Shown here: positions 42,762-50,639 of the stretch, in pieces | How the letters are laid out: every line of letters starts with the position of its first letter | Position numbering within the stretch: position 1 is the first letter of the stretch | Source of the DNA: Paenibacillus eucommiae | GTDB taxonomy: Bacteria; Bacillota; Bacilli; Paenibacillales; NBRC-103111 | Length of the DNA stretch: 64,000 nucleotides | Direction of reading: 5' to 3' | Assembly (NCBI RefSeq): GCF_017874215.1 | Contig: NZ_JAGGLB010000009.1 | Span: 186,001 to 250,000 of the forward strand | Notes under the pieces: generated by a model | What the model was told of the DNA's origin: nothing | What the model saw: only the letters and a program-made list of their open reading frames with translations | Databases searched by the model: none | Made by a program: the position numbers and the translations under genes

Positions 42762-43121
42762 ATGGCAACAGTAATCGGAATTTCAAACACAACATTAGCT
42801 GGTGAGCAGTTGGAAAGCTTCATTGACAGTATTGGAACGGCGGTAACAACTGGGCTTAAGCTTCCGCCCGAACTAAGAAGTGTATCCCTATTCCAGCTTC
42901 CGAAAGAAACCAGCACGAAAAAAAGCGGAGAAGAAATTACGTTTTTCGTCTACACGGCACCGAACAAGCCTGTGGAAGCCAAGCGTGATCTTGTGAAAAA
43001 CATACAGGTGACAGTGGACGAGTTCTTCCAAGCACCTGGTCAAGTTAAAACAATCGTTATTATTAAAGAGCATTCGGATGAAAACGTAGGCGTAGCTGGA
43101 GTACTTAGGCTGGATCACTAA
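42762..43121 (+). CDS. Small tautomerase-superfamily-like protein
   Basis: A 119-residue cytosolic protein. The segment FFVYTAPNKPVEAKRDLVKN, followed by an amphipathic helix, resembles the conserved part of the 4-oxalocrotonate tautomerase/MIF fold (P-x-E-x-K-R-x-L-V-K). The mature N-terminus would start with Ala-Thr after Met, so the catalytic Pro1 of true tautomerases is missing and the activity may differ. CAGGAGGAAT lies 8 bases upstream of the ATG. Its place between metQ and an aldo/keto reductase suggests a step on the imported compound. The family assignment is tentative. Confidence 0.72.
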   Translation: MATVIGISNTTLAGEQLESFIDSIGTAVTTGLKLPPELRSVSLFQLPKETSTKKSGEEITFFVYTAPNKPVEAKRDLVKNIQVTVDEFFQAPGQVKTIVIIKEHSDENVGVAGVLRLDH

Positions 43122-43173
43122 TCTGCGTACGAATTTAACATCAGACAATTGCAGTATAAGGAGGTTTTCTCAA

Positions 43174-44163
43174 ATGGAACAAATGGAAATCGGACGTTCC
43201 GGCATACAAGCGTCAGTCATCACCTTCGGAGCGATGGGCATTGGAGGAGGCTTCCGCTATCCCAATACGGATGATCAGGAGTCCATCCGCACCATTCATG
43301 CCGCGCTTGATGCAGGCATCAATATTATCGATACCGCACCAGTGTATGGCTTCGGGCATAGTGAGGAAATAATCGGACAGGCCTTGAAGGGCAGACGGAA
43401 CAGCGTTGTCCTGTCCACCAAATGCGGACTTTGGTGGGGAGATGATGAGGGTACTTACCGATTCACTTGGGATGGTCATGAGGTGAAGCGCAACCTGAGC
43501 AGCCGGACGATTAGAATCGAGGTTGAAGAGAGCCTGAGACGCCTCAATACGGATTATATTGATATTTACTATACCCATAATCCGGCTATGCCTCCCTTCA
43601 ATACGCCTATTGAGGAGACAATCGGCACATTAATGGATTTGAAGAAGGAAGGCAAAATTTTAACGATAGGGGCTTCCAACTGCGATCCGCATCATATTAA
43701 AAGCTATCTGGAGCTTGGAGAGGTATCGATTGTACAGCGGCGCTATAATATGCTGGTGCAGGATGTAGAGGACGAGATTTTACCGCTTTGTCAGGACAAT
43801 GGCATCAGCTTTCACGCCTATTCTCCTCTGGCCAATGGACTGCTGACAGGGAAGTTCGGCCGCGATTATCAGATGCCAAAGGGTGAATCCAGGGAGGGTG
43901 ATCCTTGGTGGGAGCCGCCGCTCTACCAATCCGCAGTGGATTTCGTTGAGAGCTTGCAGAATATTTGCCAGCAGCATAGCTGCAGCCATTCCGCTCTAGC
44001 AATTGCTTATCTGCGAGCCAAAGGGGAGCATATCAATGTAATCTGCGGTATTCGCACAGAGAAGCATCTGCAGGAAAACGTTCTTGGCGCTCAGCTGAAG
44101 CTGTCACAGGATGTTGTGGCGGAGATTGACCGTCTTCGAGCGCAGTGGATCGTTCAGCCATGA
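43174..44163 (+). CDS. Aldo/keto reductase
   Basis: A 329-residue TIM-barrel oxidoreductase. The tetrad is visible: Asp and Tyr in DTAPVYGFGHSEE, Lys in LSTKCGL, and His in YYTHNP. NADPH-binding contacts occur near the end (GIRTEKHLQENV). It reduces a carbonyl. The closest pattern is the AKR11/YhdN-like group that begins EIGRSGIQASVITFGAMGIG. AAGGAGG is 11 bases before the ATG. The stop overlaps the start of the M20 peptidase (ATGA), so the two are coupled. It probably handles an aldehyde or keto product of the cluster's oxidase. Confidence 0.95.
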   Translation: MEQMEIGRSGIQASVITFGAMGIGGGFRYPNTDDQESIRTIHAALDAGINIIDTAPVYGFGHSEEIIGQALKGRRNSVVLSTKCGLWWGDDEGTYRFTWDGHEVKRNLSSRTIRIEVEESLRRLNTDYIDIYYTHNPAMPPFNTPIEETIGTLMDLKKEGKILTIGASNCDPHHIKSYLELGEVSIVQRRYNMLVQDVEDEILPLCQDNGISFHAYSPLANGLLTGKFGRDYQMPKGESREGDPWWEPPLYQSAVDFVESLQNICQQHSCSHSALAIAYLRAKGEHINVICGIRTEKHLQENVLGAQLKLSQDVVAEIDRLRAQWIVQP

Positions 44164-45590
44164 CAGGGCGCAGCGCTCTAGTATCTGACGAGACTATAGA
44201 TGCATGGATTGCATCCAAGAAGCCAGAGATCATTGAGGCAATCAAGCAGCTGGTGCGTGTGCGGAGCGTGTATGAAGGCTTCGACGCAAGTGCTGAGCAT
44301 CCGTTCGGCAGTGGCTGCGCCCAAGCAGTAGATGAGGCGCAGGACATTATTGTCAGGGCTGGACTGCAGGCGGTCAATCATGACTATTATGGTATTTCTG
44401 CTATCTATCCAGGCAAAAGTGAGCGGAAAATCAGCTTCTTCTCCCATCTGGACGTCGTTCCTGAGGGGGAGGGCTGGACATTTGATCCCTATGAGCCATT
44501 TGAACAGGACGGCTTTCTATTCGGCCGCGGAGCCAGAGACAATAAAGCTGCGGCAGCTGGTGTTATATATACGCTGCAATTTTTCAAGGAGCATCATATT
44601 CCGCTCAAGCATACAGTCTCTGCTTTTCTAGGCTGTAATGAGGAAGCGGGGATGCAGGATGTCGCCTATTACTTGAAAGAGGAAGATCCCGCTTTTTCCA
44701 TCGTTTCGGATGCCTTCTTTCCAGTAGGCAACGGGGAAAAGGGCATATTAACGGCAGACTTTATTGCCGATATTGCAGGCACCAACCTGCTGGACTTCTA
44801 TGGCGGCGAATTGTCCAACGTAATACCTGGTACGGCCAGAGCGATCCTGAGCGGCATTACTCCTGAGCAGGTTCAAGCGGCGCTCGGTGAGCAGTTCACA
44901 GTTACCCCTCATCCTCAAGGGGTTGTCATCGAAGCTTCCGGCTTGGGCGGACATGCCGCGTTCCCTGAAGGAACGATAAATCCGATCCAGAAGCTGGCCG
45001 GGGCATTGCTGCGGTATGAGCTGGTGACAGGGAGCGCCGCGCGCGCCCTTGCCTTTATTGACGAAGCTTTTGCCGACTATTATGGTCATGGGCTACGTAT
45101 TGCATACGAGGATGAGGTGTCAGGCCAAACCACGCATACTACTGGAATGGTCAGGCTGTCTAACGATAAGCTAACAGTGAACACGAATATCCGTTACGCT
45201 ATTTCGGCGAAATCGGGTGAAATTGTCGAGAAAATACGAGCTAGAGGAGCAGAATACGGTTTTGTTCTGGAGCATGCAGACGATAACCCGCCATATCATG
45301 TTTCTGAGAACGAACCTATTGTACAGCAGCTGGCGGCACTGGCAAATTCAGTGCTGCAAACCGACCAGAAGCCTTATGTGATGGGAGGAGCCACACATGC
45401 CCGCAAGCTGCCACGCGCGGTAGCCTTTGGTCCTAGCCGTTCTGATCTTAGCAAGCCATTCCCCCTTGGCAGGGGAGGACCGCATCAGCCAGATGAGGCT
45501 GTAAGGCTGCAAACGATCTGGGATGCCATGAAGGTGTATATTCACGCACTGCTGCTTCTCGATGAGCTTGTTGATAATCCCACCCTTTAA
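44160..45590 (+). CDS. M20 family metallopeptidase (Sapep/dipeptidase type)
   Basis: A 476-residue protein. Metal ligands and catalytic residues are in place: His in FSHLDVVPEGEGW, bridging Asp in GRGARDNKAA, Glu pair in CNEEAG, Asp in VSDAFFPVG, and the terminal His in GGATHARKLP. The lid/dimerisation domain carries GLGGHAAFPEGTINP. The pattern is that of Sapep/PepV-like dipeptidases, which cut a C-terminal residue from dipeptides or N-acyl amino acids. The ATG at 44160 overlaps the aldo/keto reductase stop by 4 bases and is preferred to the upstream GTG (44145). Last gene of the cluster; a terminator follows. The imported ligand may be a dipeptide-like or N-acylated compound. Confidence 0.93.
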   Translation: MTGRSALVSDETIDAWIASKKPEIIEAIKQLVRVRSVYEGFDASAEHPFGSGCAQAVDEAQDIIVRAGLQAVNHDYYGISAIYPGKSERKISFFSHLDVVPEGEGWTFDPYEPFEQDGFLFGRGARDNKAAAAGVIYTLQFFKEHHIPLKHTVSAFLGCNEEAGMQDVAYYLKEEDPAFSIVSDAFFPVGNGEKGILTADFIADIAGTNLLDFYGGELSNVIPGTARAILSGITPEQVQAALGEQFTVTPHPQGVVIEASGLGGHAAFPEGTINPIQKLAGALLRYELVTGSAARALAFIDEAFADYYGHGLRIAYEDEVSGQTTHTTGMVRLSNDKLTVNTNIRYAISAKSGEIVEKIRARGAEYGFVLEHADDNPPYHVSENEPIVQQLAALANSVLQTDQKPYVMGGATHARKLPRAVAFGPSRSDLSKPFPLGRGGPHQPDEAVRLQTIWDAMKVYIHALLLLDELVDNPTL

Positions 45591-45610
45591 CATCTATAGA
45601 GCAAAAATTG

Positions 45611-45636
45611 AAAGGCACCCATCTTGGGGTGCCTTT
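45611..45636. terminator. Terminator between the M20 gene and the convergent AraC-SBP gene
   Basis: AAAGGCACCC pairs with GGGTGCCTTT around a short loop. It ends the seven-gene cluster and, read on the other strand, the convergent regulator/SBP gene. Confidence 0.88.
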
Positions 45637-45689
45637 CAGTCGTTTGGACCATGTGATTTTGAAATTGCCTATCACGTATTGGGCAGGCT

Positions 45690-46661
45690 TTAGCGGCTGG
45701 TCAGCCACGCAGCCAATTCTTCTGTTTGACTCAGAATAGCTATCGGGTCCCAGTAGCCGGAGCGATCGCTTGTCCATAAAAACACGTGATCATTTTTGAC
45801 TGCTGGCAGCGAGCCCCAGATCGGGTCAGCTTTGAGCTCATCCAGTGATTTCGAATCGGAGGTCAGAATCATATAGTCTCCCGCATACTTGGGCAGTGTT
45901 TCGGCAGAAAATGAAGCCCAACCAGGATCGGCCATTTCAGCCGCGATATCAGCAGGAGGTTTGAAGCCGAACCCATTGTATACCGGCTGTCCACCTTTGC
46001 CGAAGCTGGTTCCGACAGCCATAATACTTTTGTCGTCACTCAATTCAAGAACTGAAAATGTGCTGTCCGCAGGTATAACCTTCAACACGCTTTCCTTGGC
46101 ACTTGCAATACGGCTGTCATAGTCAGCGAGCCAGGCTTTCCCTTCTTCTTCTTTGCCCAGCAGCTCACCGAAATAAGCAACTTCCTCGTGTACCGTTTTT
46201 AAAGAAGCGTACGGAATGACGATAGTAGGCGCAATTTTCGACATCTGCTCATTCAGCTCAGGATAGAAGTCGTCCATAATAATTAAATCCGGTTCAAGCG
46301 ATAAGATTTTCTCTACGTTTCCATTACCGTCCCCTATACGCTCAACGTCTTTCAAATACTCCTGGAAATAAGGATTTTTAATATGGTGGTCGGATGTTCC
46401 GACAGGCGTAACGCCAAGCGCAATCAGACTGCCCAGATACTCGCCCGCGACAATTCGTGTGGGATGGAGGGGTACCTCGACATCACCGTTAACCGTTTTA
46501 ATAACTTTGGTCTGCGGCAGCTCCGTAGCAGCAGGCGTAACGCTTGGACTTGGCTGTGAAGAAGCCGTCTCCGAGGCATTGTTCGCGCCGCATGCTCCAA
46601 GCACCAGCATAAAGCTTAGCAGCAATACCGATGCCAACGTAGGCCCAGAATGTTTAAACAT
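45690..46661 (-). CDS. Siderophore-binding lipoprotein from an internal start of fusion 1
   Basis: The ATG at 46661 is preceded by GGAGAGGGAG 8 bases upstream and starts a textbook 27-residue lipoprotein signal peptide ending in LGAC. A 323-residue iron-siderophore SBP would result: a helical-backbone fold with the KIAPTIVIPYASLKTVHEEV segment. A promoter with a Fur box sits upstream inside the regulator frame (46693-46744), so iron limitation should induce this shorter product. No permease or ATPase gene for siderophore uptake is in the window; it must share one encoded elsewhere. Confidence 0.82.
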   Translation of the reverse strand: MFKHSGPTLASVLLLSFMLVLGACGANNASETASSQPSPSVTPAATELPQTKVIKTVNGDVEVPLHPTRIVAGEYLGSLIALGVTPVGTSDHHIKNPYFQEYLKDVERIGDGNGNVEKILSLEPDLIIMDDFYPELNEQMSKIAPTIVIPYASLKTVHEEVAYFGELLGKEEEGKAWLADYDSRIASAKESVLKVIPADSTFSVLELSDDKSIMAVGTSFGKGGQPVYNGFGFKPPADIAAEMADPGWASFSAETLPKYAGDYMILTSDSKSLDELKADPIWGSLPAVKNDHVFLWTSDRSGYWDPIAILSQTEELAAWLTSR

Positions 46662-47627
46662 GAATAGATCTCCCTCTCCGTTACCTTTATACTGATAATC
46701 ATTATCAATGATACTAGTATAGTTAAGTGATTTCGAAGGAACAATGGAGGATTCCATGGTTTTAGAGGGACAATCTTCTAATTGCTTCTTTGCGGTGTGC
46801 TCTTCTCTATAGCGCATTGGGGAAACTCCCTTGTACTTTTTGAACAGTCTGCCCAAATAATACGGGTCTTGATAGCCGACGCCAACCGCAATTTCCTTAA
46901 GCGTAGCATCCGTTTCAAGCAGCAGTGACGCTGCCTTATCGATGCGAACTTTGATTAAGAAGTCAATTGGGCTAAGTCCCGTACGGATTTTGAAGTAGGA
47001 GGATAAATGGGGAACGCTATAGTTCAGGCTTTCCGATAGTGATTCCAGCGTAATGGATTCTGCATAACGTTCATGAATGATGGCGGCGACCTGGGCAGCC
47101 AGATCGTGCTTAACCGAATGTACGCCTTGCTCCTGCATTTGATAAAGCAGCTCATGCACGAACTGATAAAGCAAAGTCCGAACGCGCAACCGCACAAACG
47201 GCTGTTGTTTACCCCACTCCCTGAACATATCGCTCAATACCCGGTGCAACGCAACCGGATTGGCCGGAGTTAAGCTGAATGAATGATCTAGGGAGTCCGC
47301 CTTCTTCTCCAGAAGCATGGCAAGCTCTGGGACTACTGGAGGCTGAAAAGCCATTTTATAATAAACGCTGTAGTAATCCACGCCTTCGCTGTCCGCAGCA
47401 ATATCGAGCACAGTGCCTTTGCCTGCATGAAGCACTGTAAAACGCTGCATCTGATGGTATGCCCCTCCCAGATTGGCTGTAGCATTGCCGCGGATCGACA
47501 TGAGAAACAGGCTGGAGGGCACATAATAAGAGCGTATGGATTGGCCAGCAGCGATCGTAATACGACGAATATCTATGACTTTGCAATGCGCGTGATTCCA
47601 TAGAACAATGAGATCATTTATATCCAT
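45690..47627 (-). CDS. AraC regulator fused in frame to a siderophore-binding lipoprotein (fusion 1)
   Basis: One open frame of about 645 residues. Residues 1-175 are an AraC sensing region. About 180-285 hold the double HTH (TLESLSESLNYSVPHLSSYF and LKEIAVGVGYQDPYYLGRLF). Without a stop, a linker encoded by a Fur box (IIDNDYQY) follows, then a complete lipoprotein signal peptide (MFKHSGPTLASVLLLSFMLV, lipobox LGAC) and a TroA/FepB-type siderophore-binding domain (TRIVAGEYLGSLIALGVTPVG; IMDDFYPELNEQMSKIAPT). Known Btr fuses AraC to a cytosolic SBP; this one has a secretion signal between. The start at 47627 aligns with fusion 2 (VLWNHAHCKVIDI versus ILWNYTFIRTMDI). It could be a membrane-spanning receptor-regulator, two proteins, or both. 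Confidence 0.85.
   Translation of the reverse strand: MDINDLIVLWNHAHCKVIDIRRITIAAGQSIRSYYVPSSLFLMSIRGNATANLGGAYHQMQRFTVLHAGKGTVLDIAADSEGVDYYSVYYKMAFQPPVVPELAMLLEKKADSLDHSFSLTPANPVALHRVLSDMFREWGKQQPFVRLRVRTLLYQFVHELLYQMQEQGVHSVKHDLAAQVAAIIHERYAESITLESLSESLNYSVPHLSSYFKIRTGLSPIDFLIKVRIDKAASLLLETDATLKEIAVGVGYQDPYYLGRLFKKYKGVSPMRYREEHTAKKQLEDCPSKTMESSIVPSKSLNYTSIIDNDYQYKGNGEGDLFMFKHSGPTLASVLLLSFMLVLGACGANNASETASSQPSPSVTPAATELPQTKVIKTVNGDVEVPLHPTRIVAGEYLGSLIALGVTPVGTSDHHIKNPYFQEYLKDVERIGDGNGNVEKILSLEPDLIIMDDFYPELNEQMSKIAPTIVIPYASLKTVHEEVAYFGELLGKEEEGKAWLADYDSRIASAKESVLKVIPADSTFSVLELSDDKSIMAVGTSFGKGGQPVYNGFGFKPPADIAAEMADPGWASFSAETLPKYAGDYMILTSDSKSLDELKADPIWGSLPAVKNDHVFLWTSDRSGYWDPIAILSQTEELAAWLTSR
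46693..46707. promoter_or_regulatory. Fur box inside the AraC-SBP fusion 1 ORF
   Basis: TGATAAT-C-ATTATCA is a perfect 7-1-7 Fur box. It lies 32 bases upstream of the internal lipoprotein start, within codons that read IDNDY on the minus strand. Confidence 0.93.
46716..46744 (-). promoter_or_regulatory. Internal promoter for the SBP of fusion 1
   Basis: On the minus strand TTGTTC (46739-46744), a 17-base spacer and TATACT (46716-46721) form a good sigma-A promoter. Transcription would begin about at the Fur box, so Fur binding should block it. Confidence 0.78.
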
Positions 47628-47703
47628 GCTGCATGTAACCACCTTTTCAGTATCTCCTTAAAGTGTACCATTGCTCACATTCGAATTCACGCATGCTGTG
47701 TTC

Positions 47704-48630
47704 TTACAGCAAATCCCCTAATACCTTCGCTTGGTTATCTAATTGAAGCGCAGCCTGACCGATACTCATAAATTCATCAACGGCCTGCCCAGTACGAAGT
47801 TGGCTGTCTGATATGACTGTTTGCACACGCTTGATACCTTTTGTAACCTCTACCACTTGAGCGGCAATACCCTCTAAATTAGAATTTACTTCTTTAGCGG
47901 CCAATTCTGTTTGCTTAGCCAGTTTACGAACTTCACTTGCTACCACATTAAAGCCCAGCCCATACTCTCCTGCATGCGCAGCCTCTATGGCTGCATTTAA
48001 AGCTAGTAAATTTGTCTGTGAAGCAATTTCACGGATTGCCTTCGTTGTTTTTCGAACGGTGTCCGCTTTATGCTCTAATATTTGAAGGCCCTGCATATTA
48101 TCGTCAGATTCCTTTACTACCTTATCGATCGCCGATGCAATTTGATAACTACTAGAGACCCCATCCTCTGCACGTTTCAAGAGGTGCTCGGCCATTAGCT
48201 GCAATTCGTTTGTAACCTTAATAGTAGCGTTCTCTCGCTCTGTAATATCCGTTGCTATCTTAAGCACAGCTTGTACCTGACCTTCTTTATTAAAAACAGG
48301 CGTATATGTCGCCTCAAACGAGCGGAGACGGCTATTCTTAGTGACACGCAATATTTTTTCCTGGAAGGGGCGCCCGCTCTTCAAATCATTCCAAAGTGTC
48401 AGATATTCAGGACTGTTTACAAACTCCTTCGTGCAAAATTGGTGGTGCATAAGACCTGCCATTTCAGTTGCTTCATATTCCATAACTTTTGCAAAATTGT
48501 CATTCGCCCATAATACCTTGCCTTCGGTATCAAACTCAATCATAGCTAATGACTGCTCTATGGCGGCAAGTATTGCATCCCCTTCTAACACCTGAGTGCT
48601 AGAAAACCTGCCAGTTGTTATATTCATCAT
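47704..48630 (-). CDS. Soluble PAS-domain methyl-accepting chemotaxis protein
   Basis: A 308-residue protein without TM segments. A PAS domain with its PAC end (residues about 20-130; [20 protein letters not shown] to [12 protein letters not shown]) is followed by a short MA signalling hairpin with the invariant tip [40 protein letters not shown] (seen in parts at about 200-240). It would sense a cytosolic signal such as redox state or a small ligand and act on the CheA/CheW array. The signalling region is shorter than in full-length receptors, and the last residues are clipped. It lies upstream of the fusion 1 gene in the same direction, though no common role is evident. Confidence 0.92.
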   Translation of the reverse strand: MMNITTGRFSSTQVLEGDAILAAIEQSLAMIEFDTEGKVLWANDNFAKVMEYEATEMAGLMHHQFCTKEFVNSPEYLTLWNDLKSGRPFQEKILRVTKNSRLRSFEATYTPVFNKEGQVQAVLKIATDITERENATIKVTNELQLMAEHLLKRAEDGVSSSYQIASAIDKVVKESDDNMQGLQILEHKADTVRKTTKAIREIASQTNLLALNAAIEAAHAGEYGLGFNVVASEVRKLAKQTELAAKEVNSNLEGIAAQVVEVTKGIKRVQTVISDSQLRTGQAVDEFMSIGQAALQLDNQAKVLGDLL

Positions 48631-48731
48631 ACTACCGCCTTTTAGTTGATGTTATGTATAACTTTTGTATAGATTTATAATGAAAATGCCGCCCCTAGAT
48701 GGCTCTAAGCAAGCTCATATTCATTGACGCC

Positions 48732-49325
48732 CTAATCATTTAATCCCTTTCCATTGAGAATTTGCTGCATACATTTTTCAACCCTCGACTCTCGAGTTTT
48801 GGATTGTTTGGGGGCAGAAAAATAAAGAATGTATGCTCTTTGCCGTCCTGGCGTCAACGCTTCAAAAGCAGTTTTCAAGGCAGGGATTTCATTCAATTTA
48901 TTTTGAAATTCTTCAGGAATACTGTATGCTGTATGCTCTTTAAAACTCACTTCCAAACCGGCTTTTTCAACTTCAATGGCTTCATTAATATAGGCTTTCA
49001 AGATAGGTTCCATTTCAACTATTTCCCGAACATTGGTGAACCGAATTTGACGCGCTGCCTGTACATTCTCCGTTTGTTGGATTAGGATACCATGGGCATC
49101 TTTTAACAAGGCACCTTTATGAAACAGAAGCGCACAGTACTCTTTAAATCCATGTATTAAAACTATGTTTTTATTCTGAAACGTGTAACAAGGATGCATC
49201 CACTTAAATTCTTCGGTCAGCTCACAGTCAAGAACGATATTTCTCAACTTCTCATATTCGTCCTTCCACTTCTTAGCCTTTCTTAAAAATCCATCAACCT
49301 TAGGATTCATTCTACTCATTGTCAT
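48732..49325 (-). CDS. YdeI/OmpD-associated-like family protein
   Basis: A 197-residue cytosolic protein. An N-terminal DUF1801-like fold (VDGFLRKAKKWKDEYEKLR to WMHPCYTFQNKNIVLIHGFK and ALLFHKGALL) is followed by a C-terminal bacteriocin-protection/YdeI-like part ending in FEALTPGRQRAYILYFSAPK and the QSKTRESRVEKCMQQI helix. Such proteins are widespread and their role is not settled. The start at 49325 is preferred: GAGGAG lies 9 bases upstream. The ORF extension to 49382 has no site. A broken GNAT gene end lies just upstream. Confidence 0.88.
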   Translation of the reverse strand: MTMSRMNPKVDGFLRKAKKWKDEYEKLRNIVLDCELTEEFKWMHPCYTFQNKNIVLIHGFKEYCALLFHKGALLKDAHGILIQQTENVQAARQIRFTNVREIVEMEPILKAYINEAIEVEKAGLEVSFKEHTAYSIPEEFQNKLNEIPALKTAFEALTPGRQRAYILYFSAPKQSKTRESRVEKCMQQILNGKGLND

Positions 49326-49420
49326 CAAGGAACACTCCTCTTCATTATCATAGCAATGTATTTGTTTACTGGAATCGTTCACGGTAAAAAGGGCTCAATG
49401 ACATTCCACACCGTCAGAAA

Positions 49421-49549
49421 TCACAGCGTTTTCCGCATAAATTCCATTATATATTTTTCCTTAAAGTTAAGGCTGTCATACAGTTTTTTTGCATCATTCC
49501 CGACGACACACGACAGGGTGACGGTGTCACTCCCACGCTGTTTAACACG
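49421..49549 (-). pseudogene. C-terminal remnant of a GNAT acetyltransferase
   Basis: Read on the minus strand, the 42 codons before TGA (49421-49423) give VKQRGSDTVTLSCVV, GNDAKKLYDSLNFKEKY and IMEFMRKTL. That is the last beta-alpha-beta part of a GNAT fold (N-x-x-A-x-x-L-Y-x-x-x-x-F). An in-frame TAG at 49550-49552 closes the frame upstream and no start or acetyl-CoA loop remains, so the 5' part is lost. Confidence 0.75.
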
Positions 49550-49703
49550 CTAGTAATTATTGCATAGATTAATGGAGATTTAAACCATAATACACTATAT
49601 TTCAATCATAAACTTGCCTTATGTAAATTAAAGTAAATTAGATTTACAACCACAATAACATATGTTACTATTAACCTATGTTATTTATAACGGAGGCGTA
49701 ATG

Positions 49704-50621
49704 ATGTCAATCCAATTAGCAATATTAGGCATACTGAGTTGGAAGTCCTCAACAGGATATGAACTAAAGAAGATTTTTGAAGATTCCTCCTTCATGTATT
49801 GGTCCGGTAATAATAATCAAATTTACAAAGCTCTATTGAATATGGAAAATGAAAATTTTGTTACCAGTGAAGTGGTCCATCAGGATAACTCTCCTTCAAA
49901 AAAAATATATACCCTAACAGAAGAAGGACTTAAAGAACTTAAAAAATGGCTTGTGTCATCACCCGAAGCTCCTGAGATAAAAAAAACATTTTTGGTGCAG
50001 CTTGCGTGGTCAGATATGTTAAGTAATCAAGAATTAAGTGAGCTTCTCTCAAAATATGAAAATGAAATCAAACTGCAATTGATTATGCAGAATGAGAAAT
50101 ACAGACGTGCTCTTCATACACCTAATAGAAGCGATAGGGAAAGTTTAATATGGGAGATGATTTCAGAAAACATTATTTCAACCTATAATAATGAACTTAA
50201 TTGGGTCCGTGAAATCCGTCAGAAGTTGTTTGAAAATGAAGTTATGGAGGAAAAAGACAAAATGAACTATCAAATAAGAGAAATAGACAGTAAAAAATAT
50301 ATTGAACTCATTTCTACTACCGAACCTTTAAGTACAGAGAATGACGCACTTGATCTAGTGGCTTTATGCTGGGAACATGAGACATATGCGCTTATGATAC
50401 ACTATACAGCCTTATCAGAAGACTTTTTCAAACTTAAAACCAAATTGGCCGGCAATATGATTCAGAAATTTATAAACTATGGTATAAAAGCTGCTGTTAT
50501 TATTCCTCAGGAGACCATTCAAACAGCCAGATTTAAAGAAATGGCCATGGAAACGAACAAAGGCAATCATTTTAGATTGTATGAAAGTAAAGAAGAAGCT
50601 GAAAAATGGCTTCTGACATAG
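49704..50621 (+). CDS. PadR-family regulator fused to a DUF4180-like domain
   Basis: About 305 residues. The N-terminal winged helix (ILGILSWKSSTGYELKKIFE, then YTLTEEGLKELKKWL) and the following helical dimer domain are typical of PadR proteins. From about residue 195 a second domain begins (MNYQIREIDSKKYIELIST to HFRLYESKEEAEKWLL) that matches DUF4180, a small fold found alone or at the end of PadR proteins. GGAGG is 7 bases before the ATG at 49704 (4 bases before the ATG at 49701). It is followed 18 bases later by an alpha/beta hydrolase gene, so it probably controls that operon. Confidence 0.9.
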   Translation: MSIQLAILGILSWKSSTGYELKKIFEDSSFMYWSGNNNQIYKALLNMENENFVTSEVVHQDNSPSKKIYTLTEEGLKELKKWLVSSPEAPEIKKTFLVQLAWSDMLSNQELSELLSKYENEIKLQLIMQNEKYRRALHTPNRSDRESLIWEMISENIISTYNNELNWVREIRQKLFENEVMEEKDKMNYQIREIDSKKYIELISTTEPLSTENDALDLVALCWEHETYALMIHYTALSEDFFKLKTKLAGNMIQKFINYGIKAAVIIPQETIQTARFKEMAMETNKGNHFRLYESKEEAEKWLLT

Positions 50622-50639
50622 AAAGAAAGGCGAGACATA

